Shown piece after piece: positions 26,998-36,790 of a DNA stretch of 64,000 nucleotides. Position 1 is the first letter of the stretch. Each line of letters begins with the position of its first letter. The stretch is from Halorussus ruber (lineage in GTDB: Archaea; Halobacteriota; Halobacteria; Halobacteriales; Haladaptataceae): the NCBI RefSeq assembly GCF_004765785.1, contig NZ_ML219768.1, forward strand, positions 124,001 through 188,000, in the 5' to 3' direction. The notes under the pieces are model-generated. The model was not told the DNA's origin. It saw only the letters and a list, made by a program, of their open reading frames with translations, and made no database searches. The position numbers and the translations under genes are program-made.

Positions 26998-27858
26998 TCA
27001 GAGGGGAACCCACGGCATGGTCGCGTCCGACTCGGGGAGGTGCCACCGCTCCTCGGCGCGGTGGGGTCGCGGCGAATCGCCAGACGAGTCGGTCGCACAC
27101 TCGATCGTCGTTCGAAGCTCGACGACGGCGTCGAACTCCTCGACGAGTCCCTGACAGGTGTCGCTGTCGTAGGCTACCGGCAGGACGTAGTGGGCCATCG
27201 CGTCCCGGTCGTGGACGCGGTCGGTGACCGCGCGGAGGAATCGGCGCACGGCCTCGCGGTCGTAGCGGTCGAGCAGCGGTACGAGCGAATCGACCGACAG
27301 GCGGACCGACGCGGGGCGGTGGCTCCGAACGCCGAAGGCGTCGAGCGCCGAGACGAGTTCCCGCCGGAAGGCTTCGAGGTCGGCGTCGCTTACGTCCACT
27401 TCGGGGATGGCCTCTCCGAGGACGGTCGTCTCGGGCGCGGTGGTGTCGGCAGTAGGGGTGTCGGGTGCGGTGGTGTCGGGTGTAAGGTTGTCGTACGCGG
27501 CGGTGTCGGCGGTAAGGTTGTCGGGCGCGGCAGTGTCGGCAGTTCGCTGTGACCCGACGGCGTGGGTGACGATTTTCGTCGTCTCCGAGCGCGGGCGCGG
27601 CGCAACCTCGGCCGACGGAAGCCTGTCGCGGACGCTCTCGGGGGTCGCGTCGGTGAGTCCGAACACCCGCCAGCGACGCGCGTCGGCGTCGCCGAGCATG
27701 CTCTCGCTAGCCCGGGTGAAGAGTTCCCGGGGCACGTCACCGACGACCAGCAGATTACAGCCCTCGCGCTTGAGTCGCCGGAGTCGGGACTGGAAGACCG
27801 CGAGGTCCTCCTCGGACGTGTCGGCCCCGCATTCGTTTCCAGAACCGCTACCACTCAT
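26998..27858 (-). CDS. DUF7504-like haloarchaeal protein
   Basis: A 286-aa protein. Two RecA-like fold remnants are suggested: RLRRLKREGCNLLVVGDVP with RRWRVFGLTDAT near the N-terminus, and SVRLSVDSLVPLLDRY with MAHYVLPVAYDSDTCQGLVEEFD in the second half. This is the DUF7504 pattern, a degenerate KaiC/RecA fold without a Walker A. Between them is a Thr/Ala/Asp-rich linker built of ten-residue repeats. It precedes the CHAT gene by 88 bases on the same strand and probably shares its leaderless transcript from the TATA box at 27884-27890. Such proteins often accompany signal-transduction modules in haloarchaea. Confidence 0.6.
   Translation of the reverse strand: MSGSGSGNECGADTSEEDLAVFQSRLRRLKREGCNLLVVGDVPRELFTRASESMLGDADARRWRVFGLTDATPESVRDRLPSAEVAPRPRSETTKIVTHAVGSQRTADTAAPDNLTADTAAYDNLTPDTTAPDTPTADTTAPETTVLGEAIPEVDVSDADLEAFRRELVSALDAFGVRSHRPASVRLSVDSLVPLLDRYDREAVRRFLRAVTDRVHDRDAMAHYVLPVAYDSDTCQGLVEEFDAVVELRTTIECATDSSGDSPRPHRAEERWHLPESDATMPWVPL
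27425..27546. repeat. 30-bp tandem repeat inside the DUF7504-like gene
   Basis: Imperfect 30-base units at 27440-27469, 27470-27499 and 27500-27529, with partial units on both sides. They encode the repeated linker TADTAAPDNL and its variants. The period is a multiple of three, so copy-number change would keep the frame. Confidence 0.7.
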
Positions 27859-27883
27859 TTAACGGCAATTTACGGTTCACGGG

Positions 27884-27890
27884 TTATAAA
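27884..27890 (-). promoter_or_regulatory. TATA box of the DUF7504-CHAT operon
   Basis: TTTATAA on the minus strand, 25 bases ahead of ATG 27858, which matches leaderless haloarchaeal promoters. It is too far (140 bases) from the aldehyde dehydrogenase start on the other strand to serve it directly. Confidence 0.6.
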
Positions 27891-28029
27891 CTTTCGTCAA
27901 TCGGCGGCGTTTATCCGAGCAGTTCCAGAAGCGGTCGAAAGGAAGACACGTCTGGAGTGGGCGCTGACGGGTCGGCATCGTCCGGGAGACTCGATTGACT
28001 TTTTGCCATCGGGCTACCAAGTCTAAGTC

Positions 28030-29502
28030 GTGACGGAAAGAGGCTTCACCACCGACGGCAGTTGGAACGCACTGTATCTGGACGGCGAGTGGGTCGAGGC
28101 GGACGACCGCGACACCATCGCGGTCGAGAACCCCGCCACCCGCGAGGAGATTACCGAGGTACCCGCGGCGACCGAGGAGGACGTGGACCGCGCCTACGAG
28201 GCCGCGGCCGAGGCCCAGGAGTCGTGGGCGGCCACGTCCGTCGAGGAGCGCAACGCGGTCATCGAGGACGCCATCGAACTGCTGGACGAGAAGCGCGACG
28301 AGATTCTGGAGTCGCTGGCCATCGAGTCCGGCAGCGCCAGCGCCAAGGCGTTCGCCGAGTGGCAGACCGCCAAGGGCCTGTGCCACCACTCGCTGGGCTT
28401 CGGCGAGCAGATGGGCACCGAGACCAGCGAGTCGATGATTCCCGGCAAGGAAAACGAGGTCGAGCGCGTCCCCGAGGGCGTCGTCGGCGTCATCTCGCCG
28501 TGGAACTTCCCGTTCAACCTCTCGCTGCGCGCCGTCGTTCCCGCGCTGGCGACCGGCAACAGCGTCGTGCTGAAGCCCGCGTCTTCGACGCCCGTGATTG
28601 GGGGCCTCCTCATCGCGCGCATCTTCGAGGAGGCGGGCCTGCCCGAGGGCGTGCTGAACGTGATTACCGGCCGCGGCTCGGACGTGGGCGACCGGATGGC
28701 CTCCCACCCGGAACTCGACGTGATGGCGTTCACGGGGTCGACCGAGGTCGGCAAGCGCGTCGCCTCGCTGGCGGGCGAAGCCCTCGCACTCCCCGCGATG
28801 GAACTCGGCGGCAACAACCCGTTCGTCGTCACCGAGGACGCCGACGTTGACGCCGCGGTCGATAGCGCGGTGTTCGGCTCCTTCCTCCACCAGGGCCAAA
28901 TCTGCATCTCCATCAACCGCCACCTCGTCCACGAGGACCTCTACGACGAGTACGTCGAGAAGCTCGCCGAGCGCGCCGAGGCCCTGCCCATCGGCGACCC
29001 GCGGGAGCGCGAGAACGTCATCGGCCCGGTCATCGACGAGGGCCAGCGCGACGACCTGCTCGAATACGTCGAGGAGACCGTCGAACAGGGCGCGACCCTC
29101 GAAACCGGCGGCGAGGCCGACGACCTCTTCTTCGAACCGACGGTCCTCTCGGACGCCGAGAACGACATGGCCGCGGCCTGCAACGAACACTTCGGTCCGA
29201 TTGCACCGGTCATCCCCTTCTCGGACGAGGACGAGGCGGTCAAACTCGCCAACGACACCGAGTACGGCCTCGCGGCGGCGGTCCACACGGGCGACCTCGA
29301 CCGCGGACGCGACCTCGCCGACCGCATCGAGGCTGGCATGGTCCACATCAACGACCAGCCCGTCAACGAGGAGCCCGCCGTCCCGTTCGGCGGCATGAAG
29401 GCCTCGGGCATCGGCCGCTACGACGGCGACGAAATCTTCCACGAGTTCACCCAGACGAAGTGGGTGTCGGTCCAGAACGAGACGCGCGACTACCCCTTCT
29501 GA
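28030..29502 (+). CDS. NAD(P)-dependent aldehyde dehydrogenase
   Basis: A 490-aa enzyme of the aldehyde dehydrogenase superfamily, oxidising an aldehyde to the acid. SPWNFPFNLSLRA near 155 and FTGSTEVGK near 238 form the coenzyme site; MELGGNNPF near 258 contains the catalytic Glu; HQGQICIS near 290 contains the catalytic Cys; the C-terminal PFGGMKASGIGRY is typical. The start is GTG 28030. It resembles the vanillin/benzaldehyde and semialdehyde branches; the substrate is not predictable. It is monocistronic, followed by a triple T-rich repeat. Confidence 0.88.
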   Translation: MTERGFTTDGSWNALYLDGEWVEADDRDTIAVENPATREEITEVPAATEEDVDRAYEAAAEAQESWAATSVEERNAVIEDAIELLDEKRDEILESLAIESGSASAKAFAEWQTAKGLCHHSLGFGEQMGTETSESMIPGKENEVERVPEGVVGVISPWNFPFNLSLRAVVPALATGNSVVLKPASSTPVIGGLLIARIFEEAGLPEGVLNVITGRGSDVGDRMASHPELDVMAFTGSTEVGKRVASLAGEALALPAMELGGNNPFVVTEDADVDAAVDSAVFGSFLHQGQICISINRHLVHEDLYDEYVEKLAERAEALPIGDPRERENVIGPVIDEGQRDDLLEYVEETVEQGATLETGGEADDLFFEPTVLSDAENDMAAACNEHFGPIAPVIPFSDEDEAVKLANDTEYGLAAAVHTGDLDRGRDLADRIEAGMVHINDQPVNEEPAVPFGGMKASGIGRYDGDEIFHEFTQTKWVSVQNETRDYPF

Positions 29503-29541
29503 GACCACCTTTTGCGACCACCTTTTGCGACCACCTTTTTT
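29503..29541 (+). terminator. Triple 13-base repeat with T-tracts after aldehyde dehydrogenase
   Basis: GACCACCTTTTGC occurs at 29503-29515 and 29516-29528, then GACCACCTTTTTT at 29529-29541, directly after the stop codon. Archaeal termination uses T-tracts, so three in tandem would form a strong terminator. Confidence 0.5.
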
Positions 29542-29558
29542 CTTCGTCGGGTGTCCTC

Positions 29559-29581
29559 GGGCGTGACCTGCGGTCACGCCC
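29559..29581. repeat. 10-bp perfect hairpin
   Basis: GGGCGTGACC (29559-29568) and GGTCACGCCC (29572-29581) pair around a three-base loop, downstream of the T-tract repeats. The 29582-29750 stretch that follows has GC-rich simple repeats (CGCTCCGCA type) and no gene I can support. Confidence 0.4.
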
Positions 29582-29751
29582 TGCGGGCACCGCTCCTCGA
29601 AAAAATGTGGATCAAAAAAGGGCCGCTCGCTCGTCGCTTCGCTCCTCGCTCGCGGTAGAGAAGCTAGTTCGGTCCGCACCGCTCCGCACAGCACCGCGCC
29701 GCTCCGCAGGTGAGTTTTTCGGCGTCGTGAGCCGGTGAATCATCCACCCGG

Positions 29752-29890
29752 CGCGCGCTGGCGCGGCTTCATGCCGCGCCATCGGCGTGCGAGGGACGAG
29801 TGAGCGAAGCGAACGAGGAGGCTGGGGAGGACGAGGTGCGGTCGCGGGGCGGTTGCGGTGACTCCTCGGCTCAAGCCTGAAGCTAGCTTC
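29752..29890 (+). ncRNA. Structured repeat element, family B, copy 1
   Basis: P1 is CGCGCGC 29752-29758 with GCGTGCG 29785-29791 (one G-U). P2 is GCGCGGC 29761-29767 with GCCGCGC 29773-29779. A conserved TGGGGAGG follows at 29823-29830 and the conserved 3' box GCCTGAAGCTAGCTTC at 29875-29890. Copies at 53037 and 54772 keep P1, P2 and both boxes; the P2 bases change in a compensating way at 54772. It lies in the gap between aldehyde dehydrogenase and a hypothetical gene. The remaining 29891-30100 is AT-rich with no gene seen. Confidence 0.5.
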
Positions 29891-30100
29891 TTCCGCTCTT
29901 CCGACTTCGTCTCGCGCTCCGGCAAGAAATCTCGCGCACATCCAAAATTCGTAGCAAAATTGGTGTCGAGGGTATTAAAGATAGGAACACAATTACTAAA
30001 CAAATATTTCTAATTCTTAAACATAACTAAAAGTACCTACACCAGCACTCACAATCGCGCATCTTCAGACTCAAGTGACCGCCGCGACCAGACACCACCA

Positions 30101-30844
30101 ATGAATCCCGTCTCCGACCCGTTTCGCGTCGCCGTCAAGGACAGCGCCCGCGAGGCCAACAGGGCCGTCCGGCGACTCGTGCGCGAGGAGGGCGACCGAC
30201 TCGACTTCGACTCGAAGGCCGAGGCCCACCGTCGCGCCCGGAAACTCTCGGCCGACGACGAGACGGTCAAGGTTCAGCGCGCCGCGCCGAACGACCCCGA
30301 CGAGGTGGACGGCTACCTCGTGGCGTGGCCCGAGCGCAAGCGGTGGGACCCCGAGGGGTCGCCGACCGAGGGGTTGACCTTCGACACCGAGGCCAACCAG
30401 TACGGCGCGCTCGGCGAGGCCGTGATTTTCTCGCCCGAGGTCAACCCGCCCCTGCTGACCCACTTCGCGCGAGTGGACGCCGACCTCGCCGAGCGCGAGG
30501 CCGACGACGTGCGCGTGGAACTCGACCGCGACCCGGACCCCGTGACCGTCGGCACGAGCAAGCGGTGGGAACCCGACTGCCGCGCGGTCGTGCGCCTCGG
30601 GCCGAACCGCCCGGTCCTGACCGAGTACTGGTGCGAGGTCAAAGCGGGCGACGGGTCGTTCGAGCGAAGCCAGCGCGAGGCGATGGCCGCGAAGGCCCGC
30701 GAATCGACCGTCCTCAAGATTCGCGTCGAGTTGGACGACCTGCCCGAGAGCTACACCGCGTGGGTCCGGAGAGTCGAACCCGGCGAGGGCGGCGGCGAGG
30801 ACGAGTCGTATCGAATCAACGCGAGTCTCGGTGACTTCTCGTAG
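30101..30844 (+). CDS. Haloarchaeal protein with PD-(D/E)xK nuclease-like centre
   Basis: A 247-aa acidic soluble protein. The N-terminal third is helical (EANRAVRRLVREEG, AHRRARKLSAD). Near residues 165-200, PDCRAVVRLG followed by EYWCEVKAGDGSFERSQ gives the D-x(n)-E-x-K arrangement of PD-(D/E)xK nucleases, with a following helix as in that fold. The family is not recognised and the fit is by motif only. It is monocistronic, after AT-rich DNA. Confidence 0.6.
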   Translation: MNPVSDPFRVAVKDSAREANRAVRRLVREEGDRLDFDSKAEAHRRARKLSADDETVKVQRAAPNDPDEVDGYLVAWPERKRWDPEGSPTEGLTFDTEANQYGALGEAVIFSPEVNPPLLTHFARVDADLAEREADDVRVELDRDPDPVTVGTSKRWEPDCRAVVRLGPNRPVLTEYWCEVKAGDGSFERSQREAMAAKARESTVLKIRVELDDLPESYTAWVRRVEPGEGGGEDESYRINASLGDFS

Positions 30845-30855
30845 GACACCGTTTC

Positions 30856-31425
30856 TCAGAACCTGACACCGGAGCGGGCGATGAGAACGGAGTCGCCCTC
30901 CTCGGGCGTCCATTCGATTTCAATCGTCTGCCCGTCAGTTATCGAAGTTCCCTTTCCGCCGCTAATCGTCAGCGTATCGTCAGACTCTACGGTTTCCGTC
31001 CATTCGTTGACCTCCTCGTTGTACTTCGAGGCCGCGACGTCACCAGACTCGAAGGCGGTAGTTCCATCGACGGTGACGGTGAGCCGACTTGCGTCGATAG
31101 AATCGCCGCCGTGATGCGTGACGGAAACGCTGCCCACACCGTCCTGCTTCGTGTACTCGAAGGTGAACGAGGCCGCAGGACTGCTCCAAGCCGACGGTGA
31201 CTCCGTTGCGTCTGCCGAAGTCTGTTCGTCATCGGAGCCGTGTCCACCCTCGGTCGTCGTTTCTCTCGCCGACGGCTCTGTCGTCCCTTTCGTTGCCGGT
31301 TTCGTCGTCTTCTCCGTCGTCGTGGTTCCGGACGCGCCGGTCCGGTCCGCGTCGCCGAGACAACCTGCACTCGTAGCGAGAAGGACCCCGGCTACGGCTT
31401 CGATATACTGTCGTCTGTGAGTCAC
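30856..31425 (-). CDS. Tat lipoprotein with a Thr-rich linker
   Basis: A 189-aa secreted lipoprotein. The signal MTHRRQYIEAVAGVLLATSAGC carries twin Arg and a lipobox ending at Cys22. A disordered Thr/Ser/Glu linker covers about 28-75. A beta-rich domain follows (about 85-189), with FTFEYTKQDGVGSVSVTHHG and ASRLTVTVDGTTAF resembling the domain found in archaeal type IV pilin-like proteins. It should sit on the outer face of the membrane. Function unknown. Confidence 0.7.
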   Translation of the reverse strand: MTHRRQYIEAVAGVLLATSAGCLGDADRTGASGTTTTEKTTKPATKGTTEPSARETTTEGGHGSDDEQTSADATESPSAWSSPAASFTFEYTKQDGVGSVSVTHHGGDSIDASRLTVTVDGTTAFESGDVAASKYNEEVNEWTETVESDDTLTISGGKGTSITDGQTIEIEWTPEEGDSVLIARSGVRF

Positions 31426-31470
31426 GTCTTTGAAGCCGAAGACAGCGATAATTTGTCTTTTGGTTGACTC

Positions 31471-32288
31471 CTACCGCCGCGTCCCCGACCAGACCGTGAG
31501 GACTGCGACCGCGAGCGCGCCGACCAACCACCCCAGCAAACCGACGACGCTCGCCGCGGGGGAAGCCGCGGGCGCGCCCGACGCAATCCCGCCGACCACC
31601 GTCTCCAGCACCAACCCGCGGAAGGCGCTGTTCGGACTCAGCGCGAGGAGAACGTCGAGTCCGCCCTCGGGGACGATTCCGCCCGCGAGGCCCGCGACGA
31701 TGCTCGCGTCGAACCCGACCACCAGCGCCACGCCGAGCGCGATGGCGACGACGAGGCCCGAGCGCGTCGTCCCGGCGGTCGTGGACACCGCCAGCGCCGC
31801 GGCCATCAGCACCAGCGCGAACAGCGACGTGAGCGCGACGAACCGCAGGTAGACCAGCGGCGAGTCGGTCGCGCCGTGGGAGGCGATGACCTGCGTCCCG
31901 ACCCCGCCGAACGCGGGCACGAGGAGCGCCACCGCCAGCAGAGGCGCGACCACCGCGACCAACAGCGCCGCGGCGCGGCCCAGATACACCCCGACGACGA
32001 ACGTCGCCCGCGAGACGGGGTAGGTCCGAATCACGTCGAGTTCGCCGCGCTCCTCGTCGCCGAGGACCGACCGGTAGCCAAAGGCCAGCGCCAGCGCGGG
32101 CACCAAGACCTCGACCGGCGTGAGGAGGTCGAGTACGAGGGGAACGTAGCCGATTGCGCCGGCGGTCCACGCCAGTACCGCCACGACGAGCGCGAACCCG
32201 CCGGACAGCGCGAGGAAGGCCCGCGTCCGGACGACGGTGTTCAGTTCCCGACCGACGACCGCGAACGCCCGGTCGAGCGACCGGCGAT

Positions 32289-32292
<4 letters not shown>
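31471..32292 (-). CDS. nosY: ABC-2 permease NosY
   Basis: A 273-aa membrane protein with six hydrophobic segments. GELDVIRTYPVSRATFVVG near 85-105 is the ABC-2/NosY coupling region. It is the third gene of nosDFY, overlapping nosF by 4 bases (32289-32292). NosDFY assists copper-site assembly, classically in nitrous oxide reductase. No nosZ lies in the window, so the client enzyme is unknown. Confidence 0.8.
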
Positions 32293-33157
<865 letters not shown>

Positions 33158-33161
<4 letters not shown>

Positions 33162-35104
33162 TGCGCTCCTCCTGTCTGATTCGTCTCGGTCGCGTTCGTC
33201 CCACCGGTCTCCGCGGCGACGACCGCGGGCCGGACCGGGTCGGCCAGCGGTGCCTCGTCCACGACCCCGGTCGGCCGGAGGCCGGGGACGACGCCCTGAA
33301 GCGCCCGGAGCGCGGACAGCGCGGGCGAGTTCGCCAGCGTCTTCGCGCCGGAGACCTCGTCCACCCGGCTATCGACCGGGCCGCTGGGGTGGAAAGACCG
33401 CTCCAGCACGCCGTCGCCGTCGGTGTCGCCGCCGGGCGCGCCCGACCAGTAGTTGCCCCGACCGTCGGCGGTCCAGACCCGGAGGGGACCGAGCGTCGAG
33501 GAGACGTACTCGTCGTTGGCCGCGAAGTCGTTCTCGGTGACCAGATTGGTCGGAATGAGCGACGAGGCCCGGAAGCCCACGTCGTTGCCGACGACGACGT
33601 TGCGCTCGTAGATGGAGGTCTTGGAGGGCGCTTCGATGCCGTAGTGGTTGTTCACGACCACGTTCTGTGCGACGTAGGACGCCCGCCCGCCGACGTTGAC
33701 CCCCGAGTAGCTGTCTCGGACCTCGTTGCCGACGATGAGGTTGCCCTCGGGCCGAGTCATCACGACCACGCCCATGTCGGCCCCCGAGACGGTGTTGTTC
33801 GCCACCAGCGCGTCCGAGGTGTACATCTCGTGGACGCCGAAGCGCATCCCCTCCTCGCCGACCATTCGGTTGTTCCGGACCACGATGCCGTCCGAGAGGT
33901 GGGTGTAGACGCCGTCGCGCCCGCCGACGAACGTCGAGTTCTGGACGACGAGTTGCGAGCGCATCACCATCACGCCCATGAAGCCCTCCTGCCAGTTGTC
34001 GCTCCCGTTGACTCGCACGTCGTCCACGACGGCGTGCTGGCTCCAGCGCACGACGACCCCGTTCGCCGGGGTGTCCACCGTCACGTTCCGGACCAGCGAC
34101 TCGTTGGCCGAGTCGAGGGTGACGCCCGCGTCGCCGTAGCCGTAGCCGAGCTGGACGCGGTAGTCCCACTGGCCCGACCGCTCGGTCGAGACGTTCTCGG
34201 CCGAGAGGGTGCCCCCGACGCCGGAAATCCGGAGGTCGGCGACTGCCACGCGCGAGGAGATCGCGGTCACGACGGTTCCGTTCCCGTCACCTCGGAGGTG
34301 CGTCGCGTTTCCGGCACCCCGGAGCGTCAGGGGCTTGTCGATGGTGACGTTCGCGTCGTAGGTCCCCGGCGGGACACGGACAGTAGTATTGGGCGGGGCG
34401 GCCTCGACCGCCGCCGAGAGCGTCGGGGCGTCCTCGCCGACCACGACCGAGACCGGCCGGTCGAGGAGGTCCTCGGTCTCGGCGACTCGCTCGTCGGCCC
34501 ACGAGTGGCGACTGGTGACCTCCTGCTGGAAGGCCTCGCGTGTCGCGGCCCCGGTTCCGAACGACATCGAGCGGACCGCGTCCCAGCGCCGAATCTCGCC
34601 GCCGTACTCGTCGGCGAACTCCTCGGCGGCCGACTTCGAGGAGTACGGTACAATTGATTCCCCCGCGGGCGTTCGGGCGCGACTCCCGACGACGAAGTAC
34701 GCCTCCTCGGCGGCCACCCACCCGACGTAGGCCGAGGCGTCGTCGGGTTGTCGGAGGAACCCGTCGTCGCCGACCTGTAATTGGGCATTGGCGTAGTCGC
34801 TGACGTAAATCGTGAGCGGGACGCCGAACTGGCGGGCGTGGCCCTCGCGGCCGAGTTCGTCCACCAGCGAGGTGACGCCGTGGTAGCCGACGACGTAGCG
34901 ATACTGGGAGTAGAAGACCTGCGCGCGCGGAATTTCGATGCCTCGCTCGCGGGCCTGCACGGTCCCGGCCGCCGTCATCCCCATGTCGATGGTGTCGGAG
35001 AACGGGGCGGGGTCGGGGCGCTGTGCGCCCACGTCCACGGCGAACGAGGCGCTACTCACCAGCAGGAAGGCGAACACGACGGCGAGGACGTGTTTCGGGT
35101 TCAT
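33158..35104 (-). CDS. nosD: NosD, parallel beta-helix copper-maturation protein with NosL-like N-terminus
   Basis: A 648-aa exported protein with a Sec signal (about 1-27). Residues ~30-185 resemble NosL: IVPYSSKSAAEEFADEYGGE near 151-170 matches the C-terminal segment of the NosL encoded next door. Residues ~205-590 form a right-handed beta-helix with recurring NNxV/GVVV repeats as in NosD. A Thr/Asn-rich tail ends the protein. It is the first gene of nosDFY and divergent from nosL. It acts outside the membrane in building copper centres. The NosL-like N-terminal domain is an unusual part. Confidence 0.82.
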
Positions 35105-35250
35105 CTCGGTTGGGTGACGACTGTCCGGAGTTCCCGGGGGAAAGCGTCTCGGGAGAGTGTAGACGCCGCTCCCTTTTACCCCCTTCTCTCGATTTTCAGT
35201 TCCTGAGAAATGGGCAAGGTGTATTGCTCCGCTGGCCCGAAGGCACGCAC

Positions 35251-35928
35251 ATGGACTCTCGGGACAGAAACGGACCTCGACACCACCACACGCCCGACCA
35301 CAGTCACGACTGTAGCGGTCACAATCACGACCACGGCCACGACCAGACCACCAATGGTGGCACCAGCGAGCGACGCCGGAACGTCCTCCGGGCGGGCGCG
35401 CTCGGCATCACGGCCTCGCTCGCGGGGTGCCTCGGCGGTCTGACGGGAGACGGCGGCCAAGCGCCCGCGGCGGTCTCGCTCGCCGGAGGTCTCGCCTGCG
35501 ACGTCTGCGGGATGGTCATCGAGAAGCACCCCGGCCCGAACGGCCAGATTTTCTACGCGGACGAGAGTCCCGAGGGCCACGACAACCCGGCGCGCTTCGA
35601 CTCGCTCAAGCAGTGTTTCTTCCCGTACAAGCTCGAACACGACCAGATGGGCTGGAACCTCGACGCGGCCTACGTCACCGACTACTCGTCTGTGGAGTAC
35701 GACGTCTCGACCCAAGGCGGCGCGACGACCATCTCCTCGTTCACGAAACCCGAGTCGTTCGCCCGCGCCGCGGACCTCAAGTACGTCGTGGACAGCGAGG
35801 TCGAGGGCGCGATGGGGCCGGACTTCATGCCCTTCTCCGAGGAGGACGACGCCCAGTCCTTCGCCGACGAGTACGGCGGCGAAGTCGTCGAGTACGGCGA
35901 CATCGGCGAAGGCCTCATCGGGAAGTAG
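35251..35928 (+). CDS. nosL: NosL copper-binding lipoprotein with His-rich leader
   Basis: A 225-aa lipoprotein. The Tat motif RRRNVLRAG with a lipobox ending at Cys60 sets the anchor. Residues 11-30 before it are His-rich (nine His within 20 residues), an unusual n-region. The NosL copper site CDVCGM lies near 90-95, and FMPFSEEDDAQSFADEYGG near 195-213 is the second family segment. It delivers Cu(I) for nosDFY-assisted maturation. ATG 35251 is the only start that includes the Tat signal. It overlaps the SOUL gene 3' end (convergent) by 14 bases. Confidence 0.82.
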   Translation: MDSRDRNGPRHHHTPDHSHDCSGHNHDHGHDQTTNGGTSERRRNVLRAGALGITASLAGCLGGLTGDGGQAPAAVSLAGGLACDVCGMVIEKHPGPNGQIFYADESPEGHDNPARFDSLKQCFFPYKLEHDQMGWNLDAAYVTDYSSVEYDVSTQGGATTISSFTKPESFARAADLKYVVDSEVEGAMGPDFMPFSEEDDAQSFADEYGGEVVEYGDIGEGLIGK

Positions 35929-36649
35929 AGCCGCGCTCCCGCATCGCATCGGCGCTGACTTTCTCGACGGCTTCGTGGTCCACCTCGACCGCGACCTCGT
36001 TTCGGCGCATGAACGGCGGGGTCCACGGGTCGTCGTACTGGAGGAGCGTCGGGCGCGTCCGGGGTTCGATACCCCGCGCGTCGAGAGCGTCGAGGAGGGC
36101 GTCCCGGTGCTCGCCGACGCGCTCCTCGGTCGCGTACCACGAGAAGGACTCGACCGCGAGCGTCCGGGGCGGCTCGACCGCCAGTCGGACCGCGGGATTG
36201 GTCGGAATCGGCGCGTCGCCGGGACCGTAGTCCGCCGGGAGGTAGAACGCCATCGTGACCTCGCCCGCCGCTGACCGGGTACGAACCGGCGTCGTCATCG
36301 AAATCTCCTCGCTCCCGGGGTTGACCCCGCTCCGCTGGGTCCGGACCGGCGCGGTCATCGGGAGTTTCGCGCCCTGCGTCGCCACCGGCGAGGTCATCTC
36401 GACCTCGTCGCCGGACTCGTTCTCGCCGGAGATGTACCGGAACAGCCGGTTGAACGCCTCTCGCTCGTCCTCGGCGGTGGTCTCGGCGAGGACGAGTCGC
36501 GGGTAGCGCCGGAGTTCGACGCCGTCGAACTCCGCGACCGCCTCGTATGGGACCTCCTCGGTCGAGCGGTCCACGTAGGCCCCCCAGCCGACCCACGCGG
36601 TGAATAGTGCGCCCGCAGTCCCGAGTAGTGCCTTGGTTCGAGTTCGCAT
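35915..36649 (-). CDS. SOUL-family heme-binding protein
   Basis: A 244-aa protein with one N-terminal membrane span (about 7-24) and a SOUL domain (about 33-225). YEAVAEFDGVELRRYPRLVLAE and EVEMTSPVATQ, then KLPMTAPV and ISMTTPV are family hallmarks; the FYLPADYG segment follows. These proteins bind heme or porphyrin. It is convergent with nosL. ATG 36649 starts the membrane span; open frame upstream is unsupported. Confidence 0.85.
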   Translation of the reverse strand: MRTRTKALLGTAGALFTAWVGWGAYVDRSTEEVPYEAVAEFDGVELRRYPRLVLAETTAEDEREAFNRLFRYISGENESGDEVEMTSPVATQGAKLPMTAPVRTQRSGVNPGSEEISMTTPVRTRSAAGEVTMAFYLPADYGPGDAPIPTNPAVRLAVEPPRTLAVESFSWYATEERVGEHRDALLDALDARGIEPRTRPTLLQYDDPWTPPFMRRNEVAVEVDHEAVEKVSADAMRERGSTSR

Positions 36650-36790
36650 AGGTGCGGTACGGCGCAGATAGGCAAAAGTCCGCGTCCCGCATTCGTCTCT
36701 ACTGACGTGAAATCTATCACACGAGGACAGTCGTCGTCCGGGTGTACTTCGGCTTCGGTATGCGTCCAAAAAAAAGGGACGACTTGAGGG

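Noticed and set aside
27425-27546. Tandem 30-base repeats as a CRISPR array
   Set aside because: The units are contiguous without spacers and in frame within a gene.
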